The notes under the pieces were generated by a model. That model did no database searches. It had not been told where the DNA came from and was given only the letters and a program-made list of their open reading frames with translations. DNA of 64,000 nt, taken from assembly GCF_026559675.1 (NCBI RefSeq), contig NZ_CP092891.1, positions 3,596,001 through 3,660,000 of the forward strand. The letters run 5' to 3'. Every line of letters starts with the position of its first letter. Position 1 is the first letter of the stretch. This DNA comes from Microbacterium oxydans (lineage in GTDB: Bacteria; Actinomycetota; Actinomycetes; Actinomycetales; Microbacteriaceae). Positions 8,623 through 17,529 of the stretch are shown one piece after another. A program made the translations under genes and the position numbers.

Positions 8623-9555
8623 GTGATGAGTGACGAATATGACGAGCGCAGGTCCGGGTCCGACACTTTCGCCGGCGCGCTGCGTGACGCGGTGAACGCC
8701 AGGGATGTGACCCTGTCCTGGTTGCAGCAGCAGCTCTCCACCCGCGGCAACCGCGTGTCGATGGCGACGCTGAGCTACTGGCGCTCGGGCGCCCGACGCC
8801 CTGAGGGCGCCCAGTCGCTCGCGGCGCTGATCGACATCGAGGAGCTCCTCGGGCTCGAGGTCGGCGCGCTGCGACGCCACCTCGGCCCCACCAATCGGAC
8901 GGGCCCGCTCGGGCCGAACCGGTTCCCGATCGACGAGGAGGAGCTCGAGCGCGCGGTGATGCACGCCTTCCGCTCCCTCGGCGCGACGTACCCGGACACC
9001 TCGCGCGAGCTCACGACCCATTCCGTGACGGACGTCGGCCCCGACGGCAACGTCACCCGCAGCATCACCCGCAGCATCGTGCAGTCCACGGTCGGCACGA
9101 TCACGGCGATCCCGTTCCTCGAGATCACGCCCGGCGTCCGCACGCCCGCGCCCTTCCTGGACGCCGTGTCCGGAGGACGCGCCGCCGCGCACTACTCGCA
9201 TCCCGACGGCGAGGTGCACGGCATGCTGTTCGAGCTCGACGTGCCGCTGACCGCACCGGACACCGCGATGGTCGAGTGGTCGGTCGCGTACCCGCCGGAC
9301 TACCCGCCGACGCGCGACACCGGCCACGCGCTGGCGCAGAAGTGCCGCGAGCTGCTGGTGTGGACGCGCTTCCATCCGGATGCCCTCCCCGACTGGTGCG
9401 AGGAGGTCGTCGAGACGCCGGACGGGGTGACCGTCACCCCGGTGTCGCTCACCCGCGGCACTTCCGTGCATCAGGTGCGCCGCGCCTTCGGTCCCGGGAC
9501 GCTGGAGCTGCGCTGGGGCTACGGCCCGCGGGACTCCGCCGATCAGCCGGGCTGA
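8623..9555 (+). CDS. HTH protein with uncharacterised C-terminal domain (paralogue A)
   Basis: A 310-residue protein. Residues about 15-90 form a helix-turn-helix-like unit ending in a striking motif TLSYWRSGARRPE (48-60), followed by a linker and a roughly 200-residue C-terminal domain of unknown fold. That domain has conserved blocks LVWTRFHPDALPDWC and FGPGTLELRWGY. The same architecture and motifs recur in the protein at 16648-17529, so they are paralogues. Probably a DNA-binding regulator whose C-terminal domain senses a ligand or partner, but this is inference. The ATG or GTG near 8623 is the start; the 14-bp inverted repeat lies upstream. Its last 13 bases overlap the convergent sulfurtransferase gene. 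Confidence 0.75.
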   Translation: MMSDEYDERRSGSDTFAGALRDAVNARDVTLSWLQQQLSTRGNRVSMATLSYWRSGARRPEGAQSLAALIDIEELLGLEVGALRRHLGPTNRTGPLGPNRFPIDEEELERAVMHAFRSLGATYPDTSRELTTHSVTDVGPDGNVTRSITRSIVQSTVGTITAIPFLEITPGVRTPAPFLDAVSGGRAAAHYSHPDGEVHGMLFELDVPLTAPDTAMVEWSVAYPPDYPPTRDTGHALAQKCRELLVWTRFHPDALPDWCEEVVETPDGVTVTPVSLTRGTSVHQVRRAFGPGTLELRWGYGPRDSADQPG

Positions 9556-10382
9556 TCACCCGTCGCGACCGGACGACCGGGAGAGTTCGACCACTGGCTC
9601 CACGAGCCCGGGAACACCTTCGCCTCGATGCCGACCTCGTGCAGGATCAGTGCGGTGTGGGCGGCCGTCACACCCGAACCGCAGTACGCGGCGACGGGCG
9701 TGCCAGGGGTGACACCCACGTCGGCGAAGGTCTTGCGCACCGTCTCCGGGTCGAGGATCCGCCCCTCGGGGTCGAGGTGCAGCAGGGTCGGGAGGTTGCG
9801 GGCTCCGGGGATGTGGCCGGCCACCGGGTCGAGCGGTTCGGTCTCGCCGCGGTAGCGCTCGGGCGCACGCACGTCGAGCAGCACGCCGGACTCGGGGAAC
9901 GCGGCGGCCTCGTCGATCGACAGGGCATCGCGACCGATCTCCTCCAGCACGATGTCGCCCGGCTCCGGGCTCACGTCATCCGTCGCGACCTCGAGCCCCG
10001 CGGCCTGCCAGCCCCGGATGCCGCCGGCGAGGACGCGCACGTCGACACCGGCCTGGCGCAGCAGCCACCAGGCGCGGGCAGCGGAGATGCCCTTGGAGTC
10101 GTCGTACGCCACGACCGTGTCGCCGTCGCGGAGGCCCCAGCGGCGGGCGGCCGCCTGGAGCTTCTCGGTCGAGGGGAGCGGATGCCGCCCCTCCGACGGG
10201 TCGCCGTGCGTGGACAGCTCGCCGTCGAGCGAAACGAACACCGCGCCGGGGATGTGCCCGGTGAGGTAGTCGCCGTGTCCGGCCTCCGGACGATCCAGGC
10301 GCCAGCGCACGTCGAGCACGCGCACCGGCGCACCCTGGGTCAGGAGGTCGTTCAGCTCGGCCGCACTCACGAAGTCGCTCAT
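9543..10382 (-). CDS. sseA: Thiosulfate / 3-mercaptopyruvate sulfurtransferase, tandem rhodanese
   Basis: A 279-residue protein made of two rhodanese domains. The N-terminal domain (about 5-130) lacks the catalytic cysteine. The C-terminal domain carries C234 in AAYCGSGVTAAH; the CGSG(V)T loop is the form seen in mercaptopyruvate sulfurtransferases. It transfers sulfane sulfur to cyanide or thiols in the cytoplasm. Starts at ATG 10382. Transcribed alone; its 3' end overlaps the convergent HTH gene by 13 bases. Confidence 0.9.
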   Translation of the reverse strand: MSDFVSAAELNDLLTQGAPVRVLDVRWRLDRPEAGHGDYLTGHIPGAVFVSLDGELSTHGDPSEGRHPLPSTEKLQAAARRWGLRDGDTVVAYDDSKGISAARAWWLLRQAGVDVRVLAGGIRGWQAAGLEVATDDVSPEPGDIVLEEIGRDALSIDEAAAFPESGVLLDVRAPERYRGETEPLDPVAGHIPGARNLPTLLHLDPEGRILDPETVRKTFADVGVTPGTPVAAYCGSGVTAAHTALILHEVGIEAKVFPGSWSQWSNSPGRPVATGDQPG

Positions 10383-10477
10383 GCTGCGAGGCTACCGAGT
10401 CGATCGCGGCATCCGGCGCCTCGCCGTCTTCCCGCGTCACGTTAGGCTCGACCCGGCAACGTCGAGAAAGGGCCGCG

Positions 10478-11389
10478 ATGCCCTCACGTCTCCGCTGGAT
10501 GCGCTTCCGCCCGCAGGAGGCCGCGCTCATCGCGATCACCGCGGTGTGGGGCGGCACGTTCCTGCTCGTGCACTGGGCGATGGAGCACTCCGGGCCGTGG
10601 TTCTTCGTCGGGGTGCGGTTCCTCGTGGCAGGGCTGATCAGCATGGTGATCTTCCGCCGCGTCCTGCGCGGCATCCGCTGGCGCGACATCGGCGCCGGAG
10701 CTGCGATCGGCGTGATGATCTACCTCGGCTACGGCCTCCAGACGCTCGGTCTGCAGACGATCGACAGCAGCACCTCCGCCTTCATCACCGCGATGTACGT
10801 GCCCCTGGTGCCGTTCGCGCAGTGGGCGGTGTTCCGCAAGCGCCCGCCCGTCATGGCCTTCGTGGGCGCGGGGCTCGCCTTCCTCGGACTCCTGCTCATC
10901 GCCGGCCCCGACGCCTTCTCCCTGACGCTCGGCGCGGGCGAGATCGCCACCATGATCAGCACGCTTCCCATCGCGGCCGAGATCATCCTGATCAGCCTGT
11001 TCGCGGGGAAGATCGACCTCGGCCGCATCACGGTCGTGCAGCTGCTGACCGCCGGCGTGCTCGGCATCCTCACCATGCCCGTCGCCGGCGAGGGCGTCCC
11101 CGAGTTCTCCTGGATCTGGGTCGGCTGCGCGGTCGGGCTGGGCGCGGCGAGCTGCCTGATCCAGCTGACGATGAACTGGGCGCAGAAGTCGGTCTCCCCC
11201 ACGCGCGCGACCATCATCTACGCGGGCGAGCCGGTGTGGGCCGGGGTGATCGGACGCATCGCCGGCGAGCGCCTGCCGCTGACGGCGCTGATCGGCGGGG
11301 CGCTCGTCGTGCTCGGCATCCTGGCCAGCGAGCTGAAGCTCGTGCGGCGGCGGACACGGGACGCGACGGGCCCGGACGTCAGACCGTGA
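10478..11389 (+). CDS. DMT-family (EamA) transporter
   Basis: A 303-residue membrane protein with about ten helices in two EamA repeats. The first repeat begins ALIAITAVWGGTFLLVHWA, and the second has the characteristic APTRATIIYAGEPVWAG-like segment. These proteins export amino acids or other small metabolites; the substrate cannot be told. An AGAAAGG-type ribosome site precedes ATG 10478. The gene is monocistronic, and its last 11 bases overlap the convergent alcohol dehydrogenase gene. Confidence 0.88.
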   Translation: MPSRLRWMRFRPQEAALIAITAVWGGTFLLVHWAMEHSGPWFFVGVRFLVAGLISMVIFRRVLRGIRWRDIGAGAAIGVMIYLGYGLQTLGLQTIDSSTSAFITAMYVPLVPFAQWAVFRKRPPVMAFVGAGLAFLGLLLIAGPDAFSLTLGAGEIATMISTLPIAAEIILISLFAGKIDLGRITVVQLLTAGVLGILTMPVAGEGVPEFSWIWVGCAVGLGAASCLIQLTMNWAQKSVSPTRATIIYAGEPVWAGVIGRIAGERLPLTALIGGALVVLGILASELKLVRRRTRDATGPDVRP

Positions 11390-12398
11390 GCAGGACCTTC
11401 GTGGCGCGGCGCTCGTCCATGGCCCGGTAGCCCTCGGCGGCCTCCTCCAGCGGGAGGGTGAGGTCGAAGACCTTGCCGGGGTCGATCTTCCGATCCCAGA
11501 TGAGCTGGATCAGCTCCGGGAGGAAGCGGCGCACCGGGGCGGGCCCGCCGTGCAGATGCACGCCGGAGAAGAACAGCTCCTCACCGGGCAGTGCGACATC
11601 GTGCGAGACGCCGACGAAGCCGACATGGCCGCCCGCACGGGTCGAGCGGATCGCCTGCATCATCGATTCCTGCGTGCCGACCGCCTCGATCACCGAGTGG
11701 GCGCCGAGGCCGTTCGTCAGCTCCTTGATCCGCGCCACTCCCGCATCCCCGCGCTCCTCGACGATGTCGGTGGCGCCGAACTCGCGGGCCAGCGCCTGCC
11801 GGTCGGCGTGCCGGCTCATCGCGATGATGCGCTCGGCGCCGAGCTCCCGGGCCGCCAGGATGCCGAGCAGACCCACGGCCCCGTCGCCGACGACCGCGAC
11901 GGTCTTGCCCGGTCCGACCTCGGCGGCGACCGCTGCGAACCATCCCGTGCCGAGGACGTCGGAGGCGGCGAGCAGCGAGGGGATCAGGTCCGCATCGGGC
12001 TGCCCGGGCGTGACGACCAGGGTGCCGTCGGCGTGCGGGATGAGCGAGTACTCCGCCTGCGTCCCGTAGCGGCCCATCGGCACGACGTGCACGCAGCGGG
12101 ACTGGTAGCCGGCCCGGCAGATCTCGCACGTGTTGTCGGACGCCATGAACGAGCCGACGACGAAGTCGCCGACCTTCAGCGTCTGCACCTCGGCGCCGAT
12201 CTCCTCGACCACGCCGACGTATTCGTGGCCCATCGGGGCGTGATCGACCTCGTTCGCGCCGCGGTACGGCCACAGGTCCGACCCGCAGATGCACGTCGCG
12301 GCGATGCGGATGACGGCATCCGTCGGCCGGGTGATGGTGGGCTTCTCGCGCTCCTCGACCCTGACGTCGCCGGGGGCGTACATGACTACTCCGCGCAT
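11379..12398 (-). CDS. Zinc-dependent alcohol dehydrogenase family protein
   Basis: A 339-residue medium-chain dehydrogenase that oxidises or reduces an alcohol/aldehyde with NAD(P). Catalytic zinc ligands are visible as C38 (CICGSD) and H58-E59 (GHEYVG). The structural-zinc lobe is shortened to NTCEICRAGYQSRC. The Rossmann motif GDGAVGLLG follows. The ATG at 12398 gives MRGVVMYAPGDV, the family N-terminus; a longer in-frame opening upstream is not supported. Substrate unknown; threonine- or polyol-dehydrogenase-like enzymes look similar. Confidence 0.9.
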   Translation of the reverse strand: MRGVVMYAPGDVRVEEREKPTITRPTDAVIRIAATCICGSDLWPYRGANEVDHAPMGHEYVGVVEEIGAEVQTLKVGDFVVGSFMASDNTCEICRAGYQSRCVHVVPMGRYGTQAEYSLIPHADGTLVVTPGQPDADLIPSLLAASDVLGTGWFAAVAAEVGPGKTVAVVGDGAVGLLGILAARELGAERIIAMSRHADRQALAREFGATDIVEERGDAGVARIKELTNGLGAHSVIEAVGTQESMMQAIRSTRAGGHVGFVGVSHDVALPGEELFFSGVHLHGGPAPVRRFLPELIQLIWDRKIDPGKVFDLTLPLEEAAEGYRAMDERRATKVLLTV

Positions 12399-12526
12399 TC
12401 CTGATGCTCCTTCTGTCGTGTACGTCCAGTCCACACCGATTCCGCGACGGATGGGAGGTACTGAGGGAACCCCTTCGAGATCGGCCCATCCGGGAATACT
12501 CGGCGGGATCGCGCGTTGCACCCGGC

Positions 12527-13186
12527 ATGATTGAAACTTCAACCGTCGCTCCGGTCGCCACGGAGCGCACCCGCGTCCGCGTGCCGCTGCGCTTCGGCGA
12601 CGGCTTCTCCACCACCGCGGACGTCGTCACCTTCGACGGCCTCGTCGACGGCCGCGAGCACCTGCTCCTCGGACTCGGCGACTGGCGCGCTGCGCTCGAA
12701 CGCGCGACCGACGGCGGAGACGCGCCGCTGGTGCGCCCGCACAGCGAGTGCCTCACCGGAGACGTCTTCGGCTCGGAGCGCTGCGACTGCGGCCCCCAGC
12801 TGCGCGAGGCCGTCGAGCGCATCGCCGACGAGGGCGGATTCCTGCTCTACCTGCGCCAGGAGGGTCGCGGCATCGGCCTGTACGCCAAGCTCGACGCCTA
12901 CGCCCTGCAGGACGCGGGGCTCGACACCTACGAGGCGAACGTCGCCCTGGGCCACGGGGAGGACGAGCGCGACTACACCGTCGCCGCCCAGATGCTGAAC
13001 GCGGTCGGCGTGGACGGCATCCGCCTGCTGAGCAACAACCCCGACAAGGCCGTGCAGCTCGAGGCACTCGGCATCCGCGTCACGGAGCGGGTCCGCACCG
13101 AGGTGCACCTGTCGGAGTCGAACTCCCGCTACCTGCAGGCCAAGCGGGACCACACCGCGCACACGCTCGACCTGTCGGCGGCGTGA
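12527..13186 (+). CDS. ribA: GTP cyclohydrolase II
   Basis: Catalyses the first step of riboflavin synthesis, converting GTP to the diaminopyrimidine phosphate, formate and pyrophosphate. The 219-residue stand-alone enzyme has the zinc site C75-x10-C86-x-C88 (SERCDCGPQ), the motif RQEGRGIGL and the tail region RLLSNNPDK. There is no fused RibB domain. The ATG at 12527 is selected because the protein aligns from there. It is followed 41 bases later by a MarR regulator. Isolation from other rib genes suggests a second, dedicated copy, possibly for a flavin- or deazaflavin-related pathway. Confidence 0.92.
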   Translation: MIETSTVAPVATERTRVRVPLRFGDGFSTTADVVTFDGLVDGREHLLLGLGDWRAALERATDGGDAPLVRPHSECLTGDVFGSERCDCGPQLREAVERIADEGGFLLYLRQEGRGIGLYAKLDAYALQDAGLDTYEANVALGHGEDERDYTVAAQMLNAVGVDGIRLLSNNPDKAVQLEALGIRVTERVRTEVHLSESNSRYLQAKRDHTAHTLDLSAA

Positions 13187-13227
13187 CACCCGGACTGACA
13201 CCCGGCCTGACGCTCCAGGAGGACATC

Positions 13228-13701
13228 ATGACGGCGGAGCAGCAGCATCCGCGTCGACTCGACGACACCGAGATGGAGACGTGGCTCCCCGTCATCCGGT
13301 TCGTCCAGCTGCTGCCCCAGGTGCTCGACCGCACCCTGAAGGAGGAGGTCGGGCTCAACCACGCGCGCTACGCGATCCTCGTCACGCTGGCCGGGCAGGG
13401 CGAGGGCGTCGTCACCATGACTGAGCTCGCCCGCATCGCCGGGCTCAGCCGCTCCCGCCTCAGCCACGCACTCGACTCCCTCGAGGAGCGCGGCTGGGTC
13501 GAGCGCACATCGTGCAGCACCGACAAGCGCACCCTCTCCGCCGCGCTCACCCCCGAGGGCCGGGAGATGCTGCGGACGGCGGCGCCCGTGCACGTCGAGC
13601 AGGTGCGCGAGCTGGTGCTCGACCCGCTCACCCCCGAGGAGCGCGCGCAGCTGAGCGGCATCCTCGGCAAGCTGCTGCCCGGGGTGACCGCGGCCCTGTA
13701 G
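13228..13701 (+). CDS. MarR-family transcriptional regulator
   Basis: A 157-residue winged-helix regulator with a dimerisation helix at each end and the DNA-recognition region MTELARIAGLSRSRLSHALDSLEERGWVER, which is typical of MarR (quoted from two adjoining motifs). The wing contains STDKRTLSAALTPEG. A strong AGGAGG (13216-13221) sits just ahead of ATG 13228. It is downstream of ribA on the same strand and may be co-transcribed with it. The effector is unknown. Confidence 0.88.
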   Translation: MTAEQQHPRRLDDTEMETWLPVIRFVQLLPQVLDRTLKEEVGLNHARYAILVTLAGQGEGVVTMTELARIAGLSRSRLSHALDSLEERGWVERTSCSTDKRTLSAALTPEGREMLRTAAPVHVEQVRELVLDPLTPEERAQLSGILGKLLPGVTAAL

Positions 13702-13709
13702 GCGATCGG

Positions 13710-13758
13710 CTCACGCCTCGGGTCCTGCTCACGCCTCGGGCCCTGCTCACGCCTCGGG
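13710..13758. repeat. Three direct repeats, 18-bp period
   Basis: CTCACGCCTCGGG occurs at 13710, 13728 and 13746 with a five-base spacer, a period of 18. The third copy includes the stop codon of the convergent aldo/keto reductase gene. It could be slippage-derived duplication of the gene's 3' end. Confidence 0.85.
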
Positions 13759-14625
13759 GATGGGGCGGCCGAACGCCTCGAGAGTCACGTCCTCGGGCGC
13801 GGGGCCCCGGCGCACGCCGGTGTCGAGCGCGTCGATCGACGACAGCTCCGCGTCCGTGAGCTCGAAGTCGAACACGTCGAAGTTCTCGGCGATGCGGGCC
13901 GGACGCACCGACTTCGGCAGCGCGGAGCGGCCCTGCTGCAGGTGCCAGCGCAGCATCACCTGGGCGGGGGTCCTGCCGTGCGCGGCGCCGATCGCCCGGA
14001 GCGTCTCGTCCTCGAACGCGGAGGCGCCGTCGGGGCGGTACGCGGTGATCCCGCCGATGGGCGACCAGGCCTGGGTGACCGTGCCGACGGCGGCATCCGC
14101 CTCCTGCACCGCGCGCTGCGAGAAGTAGGGGTGCGCCTCGATCTGATTGACCGCCGGGATGATGCTCGTCTCCGCGGCGAGGCGGTCCAGGTGCTCGACC
14201 ATGAAGTTGCTCACACCGATGGCGGCGACCCTCCCGTCGGCGAGCAGCCTCTCGAGCGCCCGGTACGCGCCCACCGTGAGGTCGAACCGCGTCGGAAGGG
14301 CCTGGTGCAGGATCAGCAGGTCGAGCTGGTCGACGCCCAGCTTGCCGGTCGACTTCTCGAAGGCGTGCAGGGTCTCGTCGTACCCGTAGTCGCTGATCCA
14401 GACCTTCGTCTCGAGGAAGACCTCGTCGCGCGGGATGCCGACGCGGCGGAGTGCCTCGCCCACCTCGCGCTCGTTGCCGTAGGCCGCCGCGGTGTCGATG
14501 AGGCGGTAGCCGGTCTCGAGCGCGGTGGCGACGGCATCCACCGTCTCCTCCGGAGCCGCCTGGTACACGCCGAACCCGAGGGCCGGCATCGTGACGCCGT
14601 TGTTGAGGATGAGTTCCTTGGTCAT
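13747..14625 (-). CDS. Aldo/keto reductase (AKR5-like)
   Basis: A 292-residue (beta/alpha)8 NADPH-dependent reductase. The N-terminus ELILNNGVTMPALGFGVYQ and the tetrad residues are present: D and Y in LIDTAAAYGNE, K in LETKVWISD and H in LLILHQALP. It likely reduces 2,5-diketogluconate-like or other aldehydes. Divergent from the XRE regulator at 14756, which likely controls it from the shared 130-base intergenic region. Confidence 0.92.
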   Translation of the reverse strand: MTKELILNNGVTMPALGFGVYQAAPEETVDAVATALETGYRLIDTAAAYGNEREVGEALRRVGIPRDEVFLETKVWISDYGYDETLHAFEKSTGKLGVDQLDLLILHQALPTRFDLTVGAYRALERLLADGRVAAIGVSNFMVEHLDRLAAETSIIPAVNQIEAHPYFSQRAVQEADAAVGTVTQAWSPIGGITAYRPDGASAFEDETLRAIGAAHGRTPAQVMLRWHLQQGRSALPKSVRPARIAENFDVFDFELTDAELSSIDALDTGVRRGPAPEDVTLEAFGRPIPEA

Positions 14626-14755
14626 GTCTCCAGTGTGCGCCCGCTCGACGGCAGGAGGGAGGGCCTGGCGTCACCCCCTTCCGCCACCGGAGAGCTCGAC
14701 GACGGGTACTGGCAGTACCTCCCTCGCGACCCGCGGACGGCGTAGCGTCGGTGTC

Positions 14756-15667
14756 ATGGACACCCGCAGCGAGGTGCGCGAGTTCCTCTCCACGAGGCGC
14801 GCACGCATCACCCCCGACCAGGCGGGCCTGCCCGTGTTCGGCGGCAACCGCCGGGTGCCGGGACTCCGCCGCGAGGAGGTCTCGCTGCTCGCGGGCGTCA
14901 GCGTCGACTACTACACGCGCCTCGAACGCGGCGACCTGTCCGGAGCCTCCGACAGCGTGCTCGATGCGCTCGCCCGCGCGCTCCAGCTGGACGACGCCGA
15001 GACCGCGCACCTGTTCGACCTCGCCCGCACCGCCAACGCCTCCCCCCTGGCGCGCACGCCGCGGAAGAAGGCCGAGGTGCTGCGCCCCAGCATCCTGCGC
15101 CTGCTCGACGCGATGACCGAGGCGCCGGCGCTGCTGCGCAACAACTACTTCGACTACCTCGCCGGGAACGCCCTGGGCCGCGCGCTCTACGCCCCGCTGT
15201 TCGCCGAGCCCGCACCGAACAGCGCCCGCTTCGCGTTCCTGAACCCGGCGGCGCACGACTTCTACCCGGAGTGGGAGCGCAACACCCAGGAGCTCGTCGC
15301 GGCGATGCGCGGAGAGGCCGGGCGCAATCCGTTCGACCGGCGGCTCACCGATCTGGTCGGCGAGCTGTCGACGCGCAGCGAGCGCTTCCGCACGCTGTGG
15401 GCGGCACACAACGTCCGCTATCACCGCTCGGGCGTCAAGCGTCTCAACCATCCGGTGATCGGCGAGATCGAGCTGACCTACGAGGCGTTCGAGCTCCCCG
15501 CCGATCCCGGGCTGCACCTCTCGACCTACACGGCGGAGCCGGGGACGGCCTCGGCCGACAAGCTCAGGATGCTCGCCAGCTGGGCGGCGACGGATGTGGC
15601 GGCACCCGCCGCCGCGAACACTCCCGAGCCTACGCCGGAGCACAACGCCGGCCGACCCGACTTCTGA
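14756..15667 (+). CDS. XRE regulator with MmyB-like ligand-binding domain
   Basis: A 303-residue regulator. Residues about 5-75 are a Cro/CI-type HTH including GLRREEVSLLAGVSVDYYTRLE (shown here in two overlapping pieces: GLRREEVSLLAG and VSVDYYTRLERG). Residues about 95-270 form the PAS-like MmyB domain found in many actinobacteria, with the conserved NPAAHDFYPEW. ATG 14756 is preceded seven bases upstream by a TAGCGT -10 box and no ribosome site, consistent with a leaderless message. It is divergent from the aldo/keto reductase, its probable target. Confidence 0.9.
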   Translation: MDTRSEVREFLSTRRARITPDQAGLPVFGGNRRVPGLRREEVSLLAGVSVDYYTRLERGDLSGASDSVLDALARALQLDDAETAHLFDLARTANASPLARTPRKKAEVLRPSILRLLDAMTEAPALLRNNYFDYLAGNALGRALYAPLFAEPAPNSARFAFLNPAAHDFYPEWERNTQELVAAMRGEAGRNPFDRRLTDLVGELSTRSERFRTLWAAHNVRYHRSGVKRLNHPVIGEIELTYEAFELPADPGLHLSTYTAEPGTASADKLRMLASWAATDVAAPAAANTPEPTPEHNAGRPDF

Positions 15668-15726
15668 ACGCCCGACGCGGCCGGAAGGGCCCGTGAGCCC
15701 GCACGATTCCGCCGGTTCGGCGCTGC

Positions 15727-16500
15727 TCAGCGGGCGCGGACGGTGAGGCTCTGCATCGAGACGCCGAAGGGACCGGACGCGTCGTTCAGGACGGTGTGGG
15801 TGAGTCCGATCCCGGATGCCCCGAAGGTCACCGTCGTGTCGAGGCCGATCCAGCCGGCGTCCGGCGTGCGGAACAGATGCGCGGTGAGATCGACGTTCGG
15901 ATAGAACGCGTCCCCGACCGGCACGCGCGGCGTCAGCCCGTTCGCGAGGTCGATCATGCCGAGCGCCCGCGCGGTCGTGCTCACGGTCTCGCCCTCCAGC
16001 AGCGGATGGTGCGGCATGATCCACGCCGATGCGCGACCGGGCTCCTCCTGCCGATGCCGGAAGTCGCCGGAGCGGACGAACGCTCCGGGCCAGATGGCAC
16101 CCGCCTCCCACGCGGCGTGGGCGTCGAGCGGCGGCATCACCGGCAGCGCCCCGCCGGCGATCGCGGCCGTGTCCGTCGTCTGCATCAGCCAGGCGCGGAG
16201 GATCACGGCGGGCCGCTCGTCGTGGCTCAGCGTGGCCTCGACGAGCTCGATCGTCCGCCCCGGACGGATGACCCGGATCTCGACGTCGACCACGTCGATG
16301 GGCAGCACGCCGAGGATGTCGTACGAGACCCGCCCCAGCGTCAGCGCATCGTCACGGCGCGCGTCGCGATCGACCTCCACGAGGTGCGCGAGCAGTCCGA
16401 TCGTGGGGGCGATGTGCTGCTCGGCGGTGTTCCAGGCGCCCTGCACGGCAGCCGTGGCACGGAACTCGGTCGCGGAGAGCCTCTCGAAGTACGCGGTCAC
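15727..16500 (-). CDS. TesB-like acyl-CoA thioesterase family protein
   Basis: A 257-residue protein consistent with two hot-dog folds. The first has FRATAAVQGAWNTAEQHIAPTI and the second ANGLTPRVPVGDAFYPNVDLTAHLF; the second contains the D/N-rich strand typical of thioesterase-like proteins of the PF13622 type (both motifs abbreviated from contiguous sequence). It probably hydrolyses a CoA thioester. The GTG start at 16500 gives VTAYFERLSATEF; a longer opening to 16590 has a cysteine-rich, non-homologous leader and is rejected. Divergent from the second HTH paralogue. Confidence 0.8.
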   Translation of the reverse strand: MTAYFERLSATEFRATAAVQGAWNTAEQHIAPTIGLLAHLVEVDRDARRDDALTLGRVSYDILGVLPIDVVDVEIRVIRPGRTIELVEATLSHDERPAVILRAWLMQTTDTAAIAGGALPVMPPLDAHAAWEAGAIWPGAFVRSGDFRHRQEEPGRASAWIMPHHPLLEGETVSTTARALGMIDLANGLTPRVPVGDAFYPNVDLTAHLFRTPDAGWIGLDTTVTFGASGIGLTHTVLNDASGPFGVSMQSLTVRAR

Positions 16501-16647
16501 CCTCGGATCGTAACGCGGCACGGCATGTCGCCTCCCGACGGTTGGCCTGGCGGAGCCGCAGGGATAGCATGTGTCTCCCGCGGAGGGCACCGGCGCTCAC
16601 TGCCCCGATGACCTGGAGGAGCCATCGACCACGACGACCTCCCGCAC

Positions 16648-17529
16648 GTGCAGGGCGGTGCGGACAGCGGCGGATCGGGGAGCGAGATCGCCGACTTCGC
16701 GTCGACGCTGCGACGGGCCGTGAAGCGGCGCGGACACTCCCTGCGGATGCTCCGCGGACGGCTGCGGGATCGGGGATACGAGCTCAGCGTCGCCACGCTC
16801 TCCATGTGGCAGTCCGGTGCGCGGCGTCCGGAGAAGGACACGTCGTTCGACGCCATCCGCGAGCTGGAGCACCTGCTGCTGCTGGACCCCGGGACCCTCA
16901 CCGACACGCTGGGCCCCTCCCGTCGCATCCCGCCGAGCCTGCATCGGACATACGCCTCGCTGACCGATCTGCCGAACAGTCCGTTCACGACCGAGCCGAC
17001 GCCCGAGCTGCTGGAGCGGTCGGGATCGCTCCTCATCGACATCGACGCCGGGAGCAGGATCACGCGCACGGTGAACCGCACGCTCTGGCAGGCGCATCGA
17101 GACGGCGCACGCCGCGCGACCGTCTTCTACGGACTGAACCCGGCCGACTCCGCGCCGCCCGAGATCCGCGGCATCCTCGGCTGCGACCTCGTCGACGCAC
17201 GGATCGACCTCGACCAGCAGCTCGTCCGGGCCACTCTCCAGCTGAGCGCGCCGCTCCGCAAGGGCGAGTTGGCGCTCACCGAGCGGGAGTCGATCGCGCC
17301 GGAGGGCTCGGTGCCGGAGAAGGGATTCACGGTCGTGGCCCCGCGCCGTCAGGCCGAGATCCTGGTGCATCTGCGCTTCGACCCGCAGCGTCTGCCGCGG
17401 CGATGCCGGGTGCTCGTCGAATCCGGCGACACCTCGCGCACCCACGCGGTGACGCTCAACGGCGCGGGGGTCACGCATGCGGAGTTCGCCTTCGGCCCCG
17501 GCACGGTCACGCTGATGTGGGAGTGGTGA
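16648..17529 (+). CDS. HTH protein with uncharacterised C-terminal domain (paralogue B)
   Basis: A 293-residue paralogue of the protein at 8623-9555. The N-terminal HTH has ATLSMWQSGARRPE (49-62), then a helical LTDTLGP block. The C-terminal domain carries ILVHLRFDPQRLPRRC and ends FGPGTVTLMWEW, each matching a block of paralogue A. The first canonical start is GTG 16648, but a strong GGAGGA (16615-16620) lies 27 bases away and instead sits three bases before an in-frame ATC (16624). The true N-terminus may be eight residues longer. Likely a DNA-binding regulator; targets unknown. Confidence 0.72.
   Translation: MQGGADSGGSGSEIADFASTLRRAVKRRGHSLRMLRGRLRDRGYELSVATLSMWQSGARRPEKDTSFDAIRELEHLLLLDPGTLTDTLGPSRRIPPSLHRTYASLTDLPNSPFTTEPTPELLERSGSLLIDIDAGSRITRTVNRTLWQAHRDGARRATVFYGLNPADSAPPEIRGILGCDLVDARIDLDQQLVRATLQLSAPLRKGELALTERESIAPEGSVPEKGFTVVAPRRQAEILVHLRFDPQRLPRRCRVLVESGDTSRTHAVTLNGAGVTHAEFAFGPGTVTLMWEW

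Noticed and set aside
12404..12526. Longer N-terminus for ribA from 12404
   Set aside because: The added 41 residues are unlike any GTP cyclohydrolase II and overlap the divergent dehydrogenase promoter.
13628..16111. An 827-codon minus-strand open frame
   Set aside because: Covers the aldo/keto reductase in another frame and the antisense of the XRE gene; composition is Arg/Gly-rich with no motif.
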